Below, piece after piece: positions 1 to 8,279 of a stretch of 64,000 nt of DNA. Source of the stretch: a virus. The position numbers were made by a program, and so were the translations under genes. The stretch's first letter is position 1. Each line of letters begins with the position of its first letter. The stretch covers positions 1-64,000 of IMG/VR virus record IMGVR_UViG_3300008259_003217; one strand, given 5' to 3'. The notes under the pieces were generated by a model. The model was not told where the DNA came from. It worked only from the letters and a program-made list of their open reading frames with translations, and did not search any database.

Positions 1-19
1 TTTTAACAAAATCAACATT
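1..19 (-). CDS. possible start of the next operon gene (partial)
   Basis: On the minus strand an ATG at 19-17 overlaps the stop of the preceding glycosyltransferase gene in a TAATG arrangement and stays open for six codons (MLILLK) to the window edge. The same kind of stop/start overlap links other genes of this operon, and a hydrophobic start fits a glycosyltransferase Rossmann strand. Nothing more can be said from six codons. Confidence 0.3.
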
Positions 20-842
20 ACTTATTATTTATTATTTTTTCCCAGTAACTAACAAAGTCATCGACAGTTTTGTGTGAGTTTTTATCCATCTCACTTAAAT
101 GATCTCTCATTAGAGGTCTGGTTTTAATTGACTCGTCTACTTCTTCAAAACCGTAAGCAACCCCATACTTAAATAATGGCATTTCATTTTTAAAATTTGG
201 TTTTTTGTTTTCATAAAGTATAACTGATTTACACCCACATAAAGTAGATATAACTGAAAAAAATGTTGCGTCATCATACGTTAAAAAATATTCTTTAGTA
301 TTAAACTTGTTTATTAACCAATCCCAACCGTTTCTAAGAAACCCATGAAATAAGTCTTCAGATCTATAATTAGTAATAATTTTAAAATCATTAGGTGTCT
401 TATCAGGTCTGTATATATGACAATAACCTTCCCTTTCTAGTCCAAAATCTTTAAGATCGTCTAATCTAAATTCATAACAATTTAACATTAGTTTTTCTCT
501 TTTACGTTTTGTCTTAAAAAAGTCATTATAATAAAAGTAAACGTCAGTTTCGGACCAAGTCATTTCCTCATTCTTCGTGTGATATAATATCCATCTAACA
601 ACATGTTTACCATTATAAGGATTACCCGTAACAATTTCTGGGTATATAACAATTACTTTATCCATATTTAAATTACTAGTATCGGATATTAAAATTGAGT
701 TCCCGACCATAAAATTATTATGAAGTACATATACGGTGTGACCCCTATCGGATAACATGGACACTAATTTTTTTAACGCGGTTAATCCACCACTTTTGTC
801 AGCTGGATGACTATGAACAAATCCTAATAAAAATTCTATAAT
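18..842 (-). CDS. GT-B-like glycosyltransferase with non-AUG start
   Basis: Predicted glycosyltransferase. The segment YPEIVTGNPYNGKHVVRWIL (just past the N-terminal Rossmann strand) is typical of a group of GT-B fold sugar transferases in surface-polysaccharide loci. The first ATG is at 764, but the frame stays open upstream to 842 and reads FLLGFVHSHPADKSGGLTAL, a convincing glycosyltransferase N-terminus (GG-L..L, then RGHTVYVL). No ATG, GTG or TTG lies between the upstream gene's stop and that segment, so initiation at ATT 842 or ATA 839, or a mutated start, is implied. A GTG at 770 or the ATG at 764 would give a protein lacking the first beta-alpha unit. Acceptor and donor are unknown. 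Last full gene of the minus-strand sugar operon in this window. Confidence 0.7.
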   Translation of the reverse strand: MIEFLLGFVHSHPADKSGGLTALKKLVSMLSDRGHTVYVLHNNFMVGNSILISDTSNLNMDKVIVIYPEIVTGNPYNGKHVVRWILYHTKNEEMTWSETDVYFYYNDFFKTKRKREKLMLNCYEFRLDDLKDFGLEREGYCHIYRPDKTPNDFKIITNYRSEDLFHGFLRNGWDWLINKFNTKEYFLTYDDATFFSVISTLCGCKSVILYENKKPNFKNEMPLFKYGVAYGFEEVDESIKTRPLMRDHLSEMDKNSHKTVDDFVSYWEKIINNK

Positions 843-1589
843 TTAAAATAATTTTGTGTTTAATATATATTCTGGTAATGGTTTTAATGTAGGTAAAAAT
901 TTAGAAACCATTGTATTAATCAAGTCTTTAGATTCTGTTGAGTATCTAAAAGTAACATTCTCATAAATTTTATTTGTCATCTTGTTATTTTCCAATATTA
1001 TTTGTTGACAACATCTACCAATATCAATTAAAAAAATGTCATCAGAAATTTTATTTGAGTTTTTATTGTGTCTACCCCCACTCCAGGTGTATTTTTTATT
1101 TAAAACACAAGTTTTTGAATGCCAGGTATTATCAAAAATACAGTACTTCCTCTGGTCCAAAATTTTATCATTAGGATCTATATACCCCTCACTTGAGTTT
1201 GGGATTATTACAATACCTGACGGGGTTATGTAGTCTATTATATTATTTAATATATAATTCCTCAAATCATGGTGATAAATAATCTCATCGATATCAACAT
1301 AAACAACAATATAGCCTTGATTAATGAATTGATTTAAAGTTTCATTCTGTATTTTCAAAATTTGATCTACAGTACCAAAATGATTATTTGGTACTGGTTT
1401 GAGATTTTCATTTGTGAATTTTTTACTTAGTAGGTAATCTCGTACCAGATCAAATTGTGAATCTAATATTAAAAAATAAAATTCTTCAGAGTTAAAAAAA
1501 TTTAAATAGTACTTAATGAATATATCAGATAAAATATTTGACCGATCAATGTAGGTTATTATTTTTATTTTTTGTTCAGTACCTATCAT
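843..1589 (-). CDS. GT-A-like glycosyltransferase (GT2/GT92-like)
   Basis: A 248-residue protein whose centre reads YIVVYVDIDEIIYHHDLRNY, a DxD-type nucleotide-sugar/metal site (VDIDE) following a predicted beta strand, as in GT-A glycosyltransferases of the Glyco_tranf_2_4/GT92 type. Downstream DNTWHSKTC and YTWSGGRHN fit the acceptor-side half of such folds. The start overlaps the stop of the acyltransferase gene by four bases (ATGA), suggesting translational coupling. Substrate unknown; family assignment moderate. Confidence 0.65.
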   Translation of the reverse strand: MIGTEQKIKIITYIDRSNILSDIFIKYYLNFFNSEEFYFLILDSQFDLVRDYLLSKKFTNENLKPVPNNHFGTVDQILKIQNETLNQFINQGYIVVYVDIDEIIYHHDLRNYILNNIIDYITPSGIVIIPNSSEGYIDPNDKILDQRKYCIFDNTWHSKTCVLNKKYTWSGGRHNKNSNKISDDIFLIDIGRCCQQIILENNKMTNKIYENVTFRYSTESKDLINTMVSKFLPTLKPLPEYILNTKLF

Positions 1590-2161
1590 ATTTTTTTCAC
1601 TGGTAACCCAACGTAAATTCCCGGTTCGGTTATGTTTTTAACCACACCGGAATTTAACCCAATAGTTACATTACTGTTTATTTTTAATTTTTCTCTTATC
1701 GATGAATTGTTACCCATATATACATAGTCACCTAGATCACAATTACCCGATACGATAGACCCTGGCATACCACTAAAATAATCACCGATTTTGGTATCGT
1801 GACCAATATGTACGGATCTGTTTAATATTGAGTGTTTACCTATTGACACGTTTGTGGTTATAATCGAGTAAGCTCCGATAAATGACCCCTCACCAATTTT
1901 TACATTGTCATCCATAATTAAAACTGTATCGTGTATAAATGTAAAAAATTTAGTATTTTTTGGTAATTTTTTTATTACGTTATACCTATCTAATGGATTC
2001 GATATTGTGACCATAACCATATACTGATTAATATCTAATGAGGATAATGGTAGTGTATTTTCATTTACATACTCATCACTAACAAAACATGGTAATTTTT
2101 CACCCATTTGACACATTACCTCTCTAGAGTGTCCCCCGTAACCAATCAAAGCTTTCTTCAT
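1586..2161 (-). CDS. PglD/NeuD-like sugar O/N-acyltransferase
   Basis: The N-terminus MKKALIGYGGHSREV is the Rossmann-like nucleotide-sugar-binding motif of PglD/NeuD-family acyltransferases. The C-terminal half is a left-handed beta-helix of imperfect hexapeptide repeats (VKIGEGSFIGAYSII, VSIGKHSIL, TKIGDYFSGMPGSIV, LGDYVYMGNNSSI). His residues in VHIGHDTKIG match the usual catalytic region. The family transfers acetyl or other acyl groups to amino or hydroxyl groups of activated sugars. I chose the ATG at 2161 because it forms an ATGA overlap with the upstream stop and starts exactly at the Rossmann strand; an ATG at 2185 would add eight unconserved residues. It probably tailors a sugar made or transferred by this operon, alongside the DegT-like gene at 3538. 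Confidence 0.85.
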   Translation of the reverse strand: MKKALIGYGGHSREVMCQMGEKLPCFVSDEYVNENTLPLSSLDINQYMVMVTISNPLDRYNVIKKLPKNTKFFTFIHDTVLIMDDNVKIGEGSFIGAYSIITTNVSIGKHSILNRSVHIGHDTKIGDYFSGMPGSIVSGNCDLGDYVYMGNNSSIREKLKINSNVTIGLNSGVVKNITEPGIYVGLPVKKI

Positions 2162-2916
2162 AACCAAAAATCTAAATCTAACCATTCATCACCAACATTG
2201 TGAGCGTCTATTGGTTCTTGTAAGGTGTTAATTTTTTTACTCTCTTCATTGATTATACTAATTATACCATCAAAAGTTTTGTATGTGATAAAATTGGGAA
2301 ACTCCATTCTTTGTACGTTGTTGGTATATGGGTTTTTAAATATGGTCTTCCTACCCATAAGTCCTAATTCTATCACTGTTGACAACCCAGACCCCTCAGT
2401 TAGATTAATATTTAAAAAACAATTATCATAATAGTTTGATTTTAGGTGGTCAATACTATAATAGTCATTGAGTGTGTTATGGTCAGTGGTTATAATTTCA
2501 TAATTAATTCTTTTTTGTATTTCATTAATAAATTCTTCATGTAACAAGTTGTTTCCTTTTTTAAATCCACTGTATACGTAGATTTTATCACCCAATTTGT
2601 TTGGTTTAAACATGTCGTAGTCTTTTATTCTGGGGGTGATACTTTTTCTAATTACATTCTGGGGTAATCTACAATTTTCTGAACACACAAATAATGTCTT
2701 ATTATAATTACGAATTACTGGGAAATCTAATGGCATACATGGTAAAATAATTTTATACCCCTTGTGTTTCTCAATAAATTGACTAGATTCATAAGCACCA
2801 AAAAAAACCGCGGGTTCATATATATCGTTATACTCTACCAAGTTGGTAACTTTTAGAAAATTATCTTTAAAGAATCCAATTGACGGTGAAACAAAAGCTT
2901 GTCTTATTTTTGACAT
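2158..2916 (-). CDS. GT-B-like glycosyltransferase (C-terminal donor-site motif)
   Basis: A 252-residue protein with the segment NINLTEGSGLSTVIELGLMG near residue 170-190, followed by RKTIFKNPY. This is the E-rich donor-binding loop seen in GT-B glycosyltransferases (GT1/GT4-like). IYVYSGFKKGNN at about residue 110 looks like the start of the second Rossmann domain. It is short for a complete GT-B enzyme (usually 350 or more residues), so the N-terminal acceptor domain is minimal. It sits four bases after the methyltransferase gene and overlaps the acyltransferase gene. Function is a fold-level inference. Confidence 0.55.
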   Translation of the reverse strand: MSKIRQAFVSPSIGFFKDNFLKVTNLVEYNDIYEPAVFFGAYESSQFIEKHKGYKIILPCMPLDFPVIRNYNKTLFVCSENCRLPQNVIRKSITPRIKDYDMFKPNKLGDKIYVYSGFKKGNNLLHEEFINEIQKRINYEIITTDHNTLNDYYSIDHLKSNYYDNCFLNINLTEGSGLSTVIELGLMGRKTIFKNPYTNNVQRMEFPNFITYKTFDGIISIINEESKKINTLQEPIDAHNVGDEWLDLDFWL

Positions 2917-2920
2917 ATCA

Positions 2921-3541
2921 CTAATCTTTTATGTAAACTGAAAAATCAACGTGATCGCTCATTAGGTGACAACTGTTAATTAAATGATTATTTATTGAAT
3001 TTTTAACTCCAACCCATGTTATATCATCCATTATTATATACCCACCTTTTTTTACCAGTGGTAGGTAGTTAAGAATGTCTTTACTGACATATTCTTCGTC
3101 ATGATTTCCATCAATATGTAACACATCAATCGACTCGGATTTTATGTTTTGGTAGTAATTCTCTGATTTATCCCTAATTAGTTTAACCACATTATTTAGT
3201 TTATTTTCTTCAATAATTTGTGTTAGGTTTGAGTACAAATTGTCTAATGTTGTCTGTTCCTTAAATAAAACATTATATATAATATGACTAACTTGTTTAT
3301 TTGGAATTTCATTTTTTAATGATTCTATTTCATATGGGTCGATTCCAATCACTTTACCCCCAGTTTCCTGTAAGGCTTCAGCGAAGTATAGTAATGATGA
3401 TCCCTTGAAGACACCAATCTCAACACATAATTTAGCATTAGAGTCCTTAACTAGGGACTTTATTACATTTCCTTTAGGTTCAGTGCACAACCCACCGATA
3501 TCATACTGGTCGTTAGTAATTAATTTGTGTAAATTTTTCAT
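2921..3541 (-). CDS. class I SAM-dependent methyltransferase (Methyltransf_24-like)
   Basis: Motif I is CVEIGVFKGSSLLYFAEAL. Motif II contains KVIGIDPYE, the acidic strand binding the SAM ribose. Then IDVLHIDGNHDEEYVSKDI and VKKGGYIIMDDITW form the HIDGxH and post-motif region typical of Methyltransf_24 enzymes found in polysaccharide and glycan loci. Length 206 residues is normal. The start overlaps the stop of the DegT-like gene by ATGA. In this context it most likely O-methylates a sugar or a glycan end, which can cap chains; the substrate cannot be read from sequence. Confidence 0.85.
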   Translation of the reverse strand: MKNLHKLITNDQYDIGGLCTEPKGNVIKSLVKDSNAKLCVEIGVFKGSSLLYFAEALQETGGKVIGIDPYEIESLKNEIPNKQVSHIIYNVLFKEQTTLDNLYSNLTQIIEENKLNNVVKLIRDKSENYYQNIKSESIDVLHIDGNHDEEYVSKDILNYLPLVKKGGYIIMDDITWVGVKNSINNHLINSCHLMSDHVDFSVYIKD

Positions 3542-4167
3542 CCTTGATATATTTTAAATTTAGATAGATCTGGGTATGGTAACTCTAAGTCATCATTTTC
3601 TTTTGGTGTCCCGTCTGGTTTATAAAATTGGTTCATTAATAATAATCCCCTAGCAGCTAATTCTGGCATCATATAAAAATTCCACCCCAACATGTCGAAG
3701 TGATCATCATGGTATGAACATTCTCTTCGTCCACTATACCTAGCTCTTTTAAACCAAAGATACGCGTCATAATCATCAGTCAATATTGCACCACCTTTTG
3801 ATAGTTTAAAATGTTTATAGGGTCCGGTAAATGAGATACACATATGGGTATCGGGTATGTACATGTTACTTGTAAATCGTAAAGCTGAATCCCATACTTT
3901 GGTTGGTAACAATTGGTACGCCCCTTTTAATGTTTTACCATTTACTGGTTTAAATTTGACTTTAGCTCCAGCATGTATAATCTCACATGGTACGGATGGG
4001 TAAGTCCTAGATGGTATTTCTATTTCTTGACCTGAAACTTTTTCGTACATTAAAGCTAAAAACAAAGCGTTACTTTGATTGTCAACAGTAACCACATATT
4101 TAGCTCCAGTATAATCCGATAGAGCTTTTTCAAAATCCTCAGTTATTTTATAAATCCCATTTGCCAT
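3538..4167 (-). CDS. shortened DegT/DnrJ/EryC1-like aminotransferase
   Basis: The N-terminus matches sugar aminotransferases of the DegT/DnrJ/EryC1 (AHBA synthase) family: FEKALSDYTGAKYVVTVDNQSNAL resembles the opening cofactor-binding segment, EIEIPSRTYPSVPCEIIHAG the next strand-helix, and SFTGPYKHFKLSKGGAI the segment carrying the PLP lysine. At 209 residues it covers only the large domain; family members are about 350-400. The C-terminal small domain is missing and no remnant follows before the next gene. It may act on nucleotide sugars as a reduced enzyme, or may have lost activity. Embedded between a methyltransferase (ATGA overlap) and a two-domain glycosyltransferase. Confidence 0.7.
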   Translation of the reverse strand: MANGIYKITEDFEKALSDYTGAKYVVTVDNQSNALFLALMYEKVSGQEIEIPSRTYPSVPCEIIHAGAKVKFKPVNGKTLKGAYQLLPTKVWDSALRFTSNMYIPDTHMCISFTGPYKHFKLSKGGAILTDDYDAYLWFKRARYSGRRECSYHDDHFDMLGWNFYMMPELAARGLLLMNQFYKPDGTPKENDDLELPYPDLSKFKIYQG

Positions 4168-4170
4168 ATC

Positions 4171-5685
4171 TTAAGATGTTAATATTATTTTTGTTTTTAT
4201 TTTTTCCCAATTATTTTTAATGTGGGGTAATAAATTATTTAAGTAATCAATTTTTAATTTTGATAAATTCTCTGGATCCCCATTTCTAGTTTTTGACTCA
4301 TAATGATAAGCGACACACTCACCACATAAATAATTTTTAAGACCGGAGGAGATTAGGTCAATGTTTAAGTGTACATCCTCAAAACATGATATATAGTTTT
4401 CATTAAAATACCCAACCTTCTCAAATAAATTTTTACGAATCATTAATAAACCACCAGTATTTCCAATAACTTCAGTTGTTCGGTTGTGATAGTTATAATA
4501 ATGTTTTAAATTTAAATGACTAACACTAACGTGACCGTTATTTCTGCCTAACCCAATAAATATCCCATCGTGTTGTACCGTATTGTCCTCAAAATGTAAC
4601 CTACACCCAACGGATCCAGTCCTAACTTGAGTGTTAAAAATGTTTAACATTCCACTTATAACGTCGTTTAATATTTTTATATCGTTATTTGAGAATAGTA
4701 AAAATTCGTATGTACTATCAATATAATTTCTAACAACCTCATTATTTATTTTAGCGAAATTATAATAATCAAATTCAATTAATGTTATGTTGTCATGGTT
4801 AGATATAAAATTTTTTATATTATTTTTTTCATCGTCGGTTGATCCTGTGTCAGCTATAAAAATATCAAAGATTTTGGTATCACAGTTATCAATGTACGAA
4901 GTTATACAATCAAATAATAAATTAAGGTTACTTTTTGTTGGTATAATTATAGCTACTTTACCAAACTTATTAAATTTTTTTCTTTTTATTTCCGGGGTGT
5001 GTACATTTTTTGGTTTTAAGTCCAGAGGTAATTTGTCACCCCATTTTTCCACAAACTTAACCCGAGAATCAAAAAATTCTTGGTTTGGCTTTCCTAAAGA
5101 TTTGTGAGTTATTTCAAACGAAGATGTTACACCTATTTTAATATCGTCAAGGTAATTTGGGATACAAAAACCGTGATCATAAAAATGAAACACACCCAGG
5201 CTTTCATCAAATTTATGTTTAATTTTTGTTTTGTCAAATGAAATAAACAATCCGTCAATGGTTACCACCGGTATTAAAAAGTCAAATTTTGGTGAGTATC
5301 TACTTAAAAATTTTTTACCGTCTTCTGGGTGGTGGTACACTTGACCTACCATTGTTTGTGATAATCTTTCCCAGTAAACACCAGACTCTGGAAAATAACA
5401 TGAACCAGCTTTACCAATTATACCATAATCTTGGTTAGTATTGAAGTCGTTTAATAAATTTTTACCCCACCCAGACTCAAGTTTTATGTCATTATGACAA
5501 CAAACTACTATATCATATATTGATTCGGTAATTCCAGAATTATATACATTAGCTAATGAATGTTCATTATTATTTTCATACTCCAATATTTGAGGATTAG
5601 GAACACCGACAGTTTGTGACAAATGTTGTCTAAATTTGTTATTGTATTCTGAGTCTTTATGTGTTGAGTAAATAATAGTAATCAT
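4171..5685 (-). CDS. two-domain glycosyltransferase (tandem GT2-like domains)
   Basis: A 504-residue protein with two GT-A domains. Residues 1 to about 225 begin MITIIYSTHKDSEYNNKF and carry DIVVCCHNDIKLESGWG as the D-rich donor site and GVFHFYDHGFC near the catalytic end. From about residue 243, VAIIIPTKSNLNLLFDCI opens a classical GT2 domain with ADTGSTDDE, LLFSNNDIKIL (NND donor site), IGNTGGLLMIRK and ISCFEDVHLNIDL (ED catalytic pair), a rhamnosyltransferase-like pattern. Two fused transferases can add alternating or successive sugars. Encoded in the middle of the sugar operon, two bases from the next gene. Confidence 0.85.
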   Translation of the reverse strand: MITIIYSTHKDSEYNNKFRQHLSQTVGVPNPQILEYENNNEHSLANVYNSGITESIYDIVVCCHNDIKLESGWGKNLLNDFNTNQDYGIIGKAGSCYFPESGVYWERLSQTMVGQVYHHPEDGKKFLSRYSPKFDFLIPVVTIDGLFISFDKTKIKHKFDESLGVFHFYDHGFCIPNYLDDIKIGVTSSFEITHKSLGKPNQEFFDSRVKFVEKWGDKLPLDLKPKNVHTPEIKRKKFNKFGKVAIIIPTKSNLNLLFDCITSYIDNCDTKIFDIFIADTGSTDDEKNNIKNFISNHDNITLIEFDYYNFAKINNEVVRNYIDSTYEFLLFSNNDIKILNDVISGMLNIFNTQVRTGSVGCRLHFEDNTVQHDGIFIGLGRNNGHVSVSHLNLKHYYNYHNRTTEVIGNTGGLLMIRKNLFEKVGYFNENYISCFEDVHLNIDLISSGLKNYLCGECVAYHYESKTRNGDPENLSKLKIDYLNNLLPHIKNNWEKIKTKIILTS

Positions 5686-5686
5686 T

Positions 5687-6388
5687 TTAATCTTGTATAA
5701 TACAATTATCGTTATACGTATAGAATTCCTCTATTTTTCTATCACGTACTACTTTATTTGAGTCCCCTCTTTTAATTTTCTCTTTAAATTCTGGTAAACT
5801 TCTTGCCCATATGTGTTTTAACCATATTGACTCACTAGTGTGTGGCCCAATGGGTGAATTTACCTCTCTACCTAATTCGTCTATAAATCTACCATTTATT
5901 GATGGACAATGTGGGTCTGAAAAATATTTAATAGTTTTTGGGTCTATAAAACTTTTAATATGATCACTATTGTGGTAATATGTATATTCACTTATTGGTT
6001 TTCTATCCATATAGTATGGTTCTGGTTTGCCATATAATCTCCAGTAAATCCCTAACCCACTAAATTTACCGAAATTATTTGTTAAGTTTCTAATATCCTC
6101 TTTTATGTTCATGGTGCTTGACACATAAAATTCATCAGTATCAAAAAACCCAATGTAGTCAAAATTTTTATTATTCAAACAACAGTCCTTATAAGCTTTA
6201 TTTTGAGCACCAAATTTTTCATTATCCCATAGAATAACATCAACATCCTCGTCGTTAGACTTGATCGGAATATAACTATTGTTGTCATATACGAAAAATC
6301 TATCAACACCTAGTTTTCGATAGTAAGATAACCATTCATCCAAATAGTCATTCTCATCTTTAATTATTAAACAAATACCTATTTTCAT
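5687..6388 (-). CDS. GT92/Glyco_tranf_2_4-like glycosyltransferase
   Basis: The N-terminus MKIGICLIIKDENDYLDEWL followed by GVDRFFVYDNNS and YIGFFDTDEFYV is the standard signature of the Glyco_tranf_2_4/GT92 group, with DTDEF as the metal/donor site. WRLYGKP and SIWLKHIWARS-type segments downstream also fit. Length 233 is typical. The start overlaps the stop of the upstream methyltransferase gene by ATGA. It probably transfers a hexose to a glycan intermediate; exact sugar unknown. Confidence 0.85.
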   Translation of the reverse strand: MKIGICLIIKDENDYLDEWLSYYRKLGVDRFFVYDNNSYIPIKSNDEDVDVILWDNEKFGAQNKAYKDCCLNNKNFDYIGFFDTDEFYVSSTMNIKEDIRNLTNNFGKFSGLGIYWRLYGKPEPYYMDRKPISEYTYYHNSDHIKSFIDPKTIKYFSDPHCPSINGRFIDELGREVNSPIGPHTSESIWLKHIWARSLPEFKEKIKRGDSNKVVRDRKIEEFYTYNDNCIIQD

Positions 6389-6948
6389 TTCTTATAAATT
6401 AACCAAGAGCTATCATCATATTGTTTATCTGGAAGACCTAACATTTCCTCCACCGCTAATTTAACACCCTTAATGTGGGGGTTTCGATTACAAAAATCAA
6501 TGTCTGGATAATAATCGTGACCAGACATTATTTTTTTAACAAATGGTAACCAATGGATAATATCATTTTTAACACATTCATATTTATGACAAGCGTCAAT
6601 ATATACCATATCACACTCAAAACCAAAACTAGTTGATAAACCTTTTATTTTTGTGATGTTATTAACCAAATTCATTCTAAGATCAAATTGATGTTCGATT
6701 TCATTATAATTCGAAAAACTACATGAATCTAATCTATCAAACCCACCTTCCCAGGAATCGATACATATTATTTTTCCATTAGGGAACGCTTCCGCGATAA
6801 TTAAACTACTTTCACCCATATATGACCCAAGTTCAACAATAGTCGGAGAGTCTCCAATTATTTCTCTAGCGTCATCACACATTTTTTTAAGTGCTAAGTC
6901 TGACCCAGACCCAACCATTCTCATTTCTTGTTTTAATTTATTATCCAT
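6385..6948 (-). CDS. class I SAM-dependent methyltransferase
   Basis: Contains motif I as TIVELGSYMGESSLIIAEAF, then KIICIDSWEGG (acidic ribose-binding residue) and CDMVYIDACHKYECVKNDI (the IDxxH-type strand), followed by MSGHDYYPD, which lines the active site in the Methyltransf_24 class. At 187 residues it is a minimal catalytic domain. It is the second methyltransferase of the operon and differs clearly from the one at 2921. Likely sugar O-methylation, inferred from neighbours. Confidence 0.8.
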   Translation of the reverse strand: MDNKLKQEMRMVGSGSDLALKKMCDDAREIIGDSPTIVELGSYMGESSLIIAEAFPNGKIICIDSWEGGFDRLDSCSFSNYNEIEHQFDLRMNLVNNITKIKGLSTSFGFECDMVYIDACHKYECVKNDIIHWLPFVKKIMSGHDYYPDIDFCNRNPHIKGVKLAVEEMLGLPDKQYDDSSWLIYKK

Positions 6949-6960
6949 AATATTAATTTT

Positions 6961-7557
6961 TTAAATTCCAGTACTACCAAAACCTTTATCAGATCTATCT
7001 TTGTCTTCTACATTTTTAACCTTTTTTAATGTAATCCATTTACCACAAACAACCGGTGATAAGACACCCTGAGCTATTTTTTGACCCTTACTAATATCAA
7101 TCAATTCTTGTGTCGTGTTAAAGATAATCACTTTAATTTCACCAGTATATCCTTGGTCAACAGTTCCAGGTGAGTTTAACACCATTAACCCTTGATTAAG
7201 AGCTAATCCACTTTTTGATCTGATTTGTATTTCATACCCATCTGGAATGTCAATATGTAATCCGGTCGGTACTAATGTCCTACTGAATGGTTCTATACGT
7301 ACATTTTCGGTTGAGTGTAAATCAAACCCGGAGTCTGTTGGGTACACGTATTTTGGGTCAACTGATTCGTCCGAGGATACACTATAATGTAATAATAGCT
7401 TGTTATTTGATTTTGACATCTCTTCTTCAAGTTCCCTTATATCAAACCCATGTCTATCAATAACATCATTAACCACTAGGTTTTCAATCTCGTCACTAAA
7501 TAATTTTTGTAACTCGTCAATTTCTTTTTTTAGATCGTCTAAATTATTATTGTCCAT
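6961..7557 (-). CDS. dut: dUTP pyrophosphatase with N-terminal coiled-coil extension
   Basis: All five trimeric dUTPase motifs are readable: motif 1 DSGFDLHST (residues 75-83), motif 2 IRSKSGLAL (112-120), motif 3 GTVDQGYTGEIKVIIFN (131-147), motif 4 KGQKIAQGVL (157-166) and motif 5 DKGFGSTG (190-197). The enzyme hydrolyses dUTP to dUMP and pyrophosphate, keeping uracil out of phage DNA and feeding dTMP synthesis. Unusual is a 50-residue, highly charged N-terminal extension (DDLKKEIDELQKLFSDEIEN) predicted to be helical or coiled coil, absent from minimal dUTPases. It is co-oriented and directly adjacent to the exonuclease gene. Confidence 0.95.
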   Translation of the reverse strand: MDNNNLDDLKKEIDELQKLFSDEIENLVVNDVIDRHGFDIRELEEEMSKSNNKLLLHYSVSSDESVDPKYVYPTDSGFDLHSTENVRIEPFSRTLVPTGLHIDIPDGYEIQIRSKSGLALNQGLMVLNSPGTVDQGYTGEIKVIIFNTTQELIDISKGQKIAQGVLSPVVCGKWITLKKVKNVEDKDRSDKGFGSTGI

Positions 7558-8277
7558 TTATACTAATTCTTTTAATTTTTTAATGGTGTCAACCAATACT
7601 ACAACATCCCTTTCACAATATTCTGAAATTTCTTTTAACATGTTTCTTTCCCAGTAACATTCATGTACTTTATCACCTGTAACCTCACCACCTTTTGGTG
7701 TCGGGATGTCCAATGACGTACACATAAGATCTAATGATCCTATAGCTGTATAAGCTCCGTATTGCCAAATTTCACGAGTGTCTAGTGCTTTAACTTCCCA
7801 CGGTTTTGTATCAAATGAAGGTAATATTGATGGTGGATTTAAACCATTAATTATCATTCTTTTAGCCATCATCGGTATGTCAAAATTTTTAAGGTTGTGA
7901 CCACAAAGGTAGAAGTCTAACTTACCACACCTGTCTAACAATTTTTGGACATCGAGTAATAACTGTTTTTCGTCATCGTTTGAAAACGTTTGTTGTTTTA
8001 TTTCACCCTTATCGGTAACAAAAGCCATGGAGACACAAACAATCTTAGCAAATTCAGGTACCAAAGCTGTCCTGGTTGAAAACACAATATTTTTACGTTG
8101 AATTTCGTTTTCACCCTTCACCGAATCTTCTGGAAACCTTTTTAAAAACCAATCAAAATATTTATCAAATTGACTGGCTAATCTTGGGTTTGATTCTAAA
8201 CAAGAATCATAATCCCTGGTTATTCCAACAGTCTCTATGTCTAGGAATAAAATTTTTGTAATTGGTATAGTTATCAT
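7558..8277 (-). CDS. DEDDy-type 3'-5' exonuclease (PolB-exo-like)
   Basis: A free-standing exonuclease domain related to the proofreading domain of family B polymerases (DNA_pol_B_exo2 type). Exo I is ILFLDIETVG (DxE), Exo II is CGHNLKNFDIPMMAKR (N-x-x-x-FD), Exo III is YCERDVVVL (YxxxD, the DEDDy class). The family degrades DNA or RNA 3' ends in a two-metal reaction. In T4-like phages such genes complement the polymerase or process DNA during recombination. It directly abuts the dut start codon, so the two DNA-metabolism genes form a pair inside an otherwise sugar-related operon. Confidence 0.88.
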   Translation of the reverse strand: MITIPITKILFLDIETVGITRDYDSCLESNPRLASQFDKYFDWFLKRFPEDSVKGENEIQRKNIVFSTRTALVPEFAKIVCVSMAFVTDKGEIKQQTFSNDDEKQLLLDVQKLLDRCGKLDFYLCGHNLKNFDIPMMAKRMIINGLNPPSILPSFDTKPWEVKALDTREIWQYGAYTAIGSLDLMCTSLDIPTPKGGEVTGDKVHECYWERNMLKEISEYCERDVVVLVDTIKKLKELV

Positions 8278-8279
8278 TA

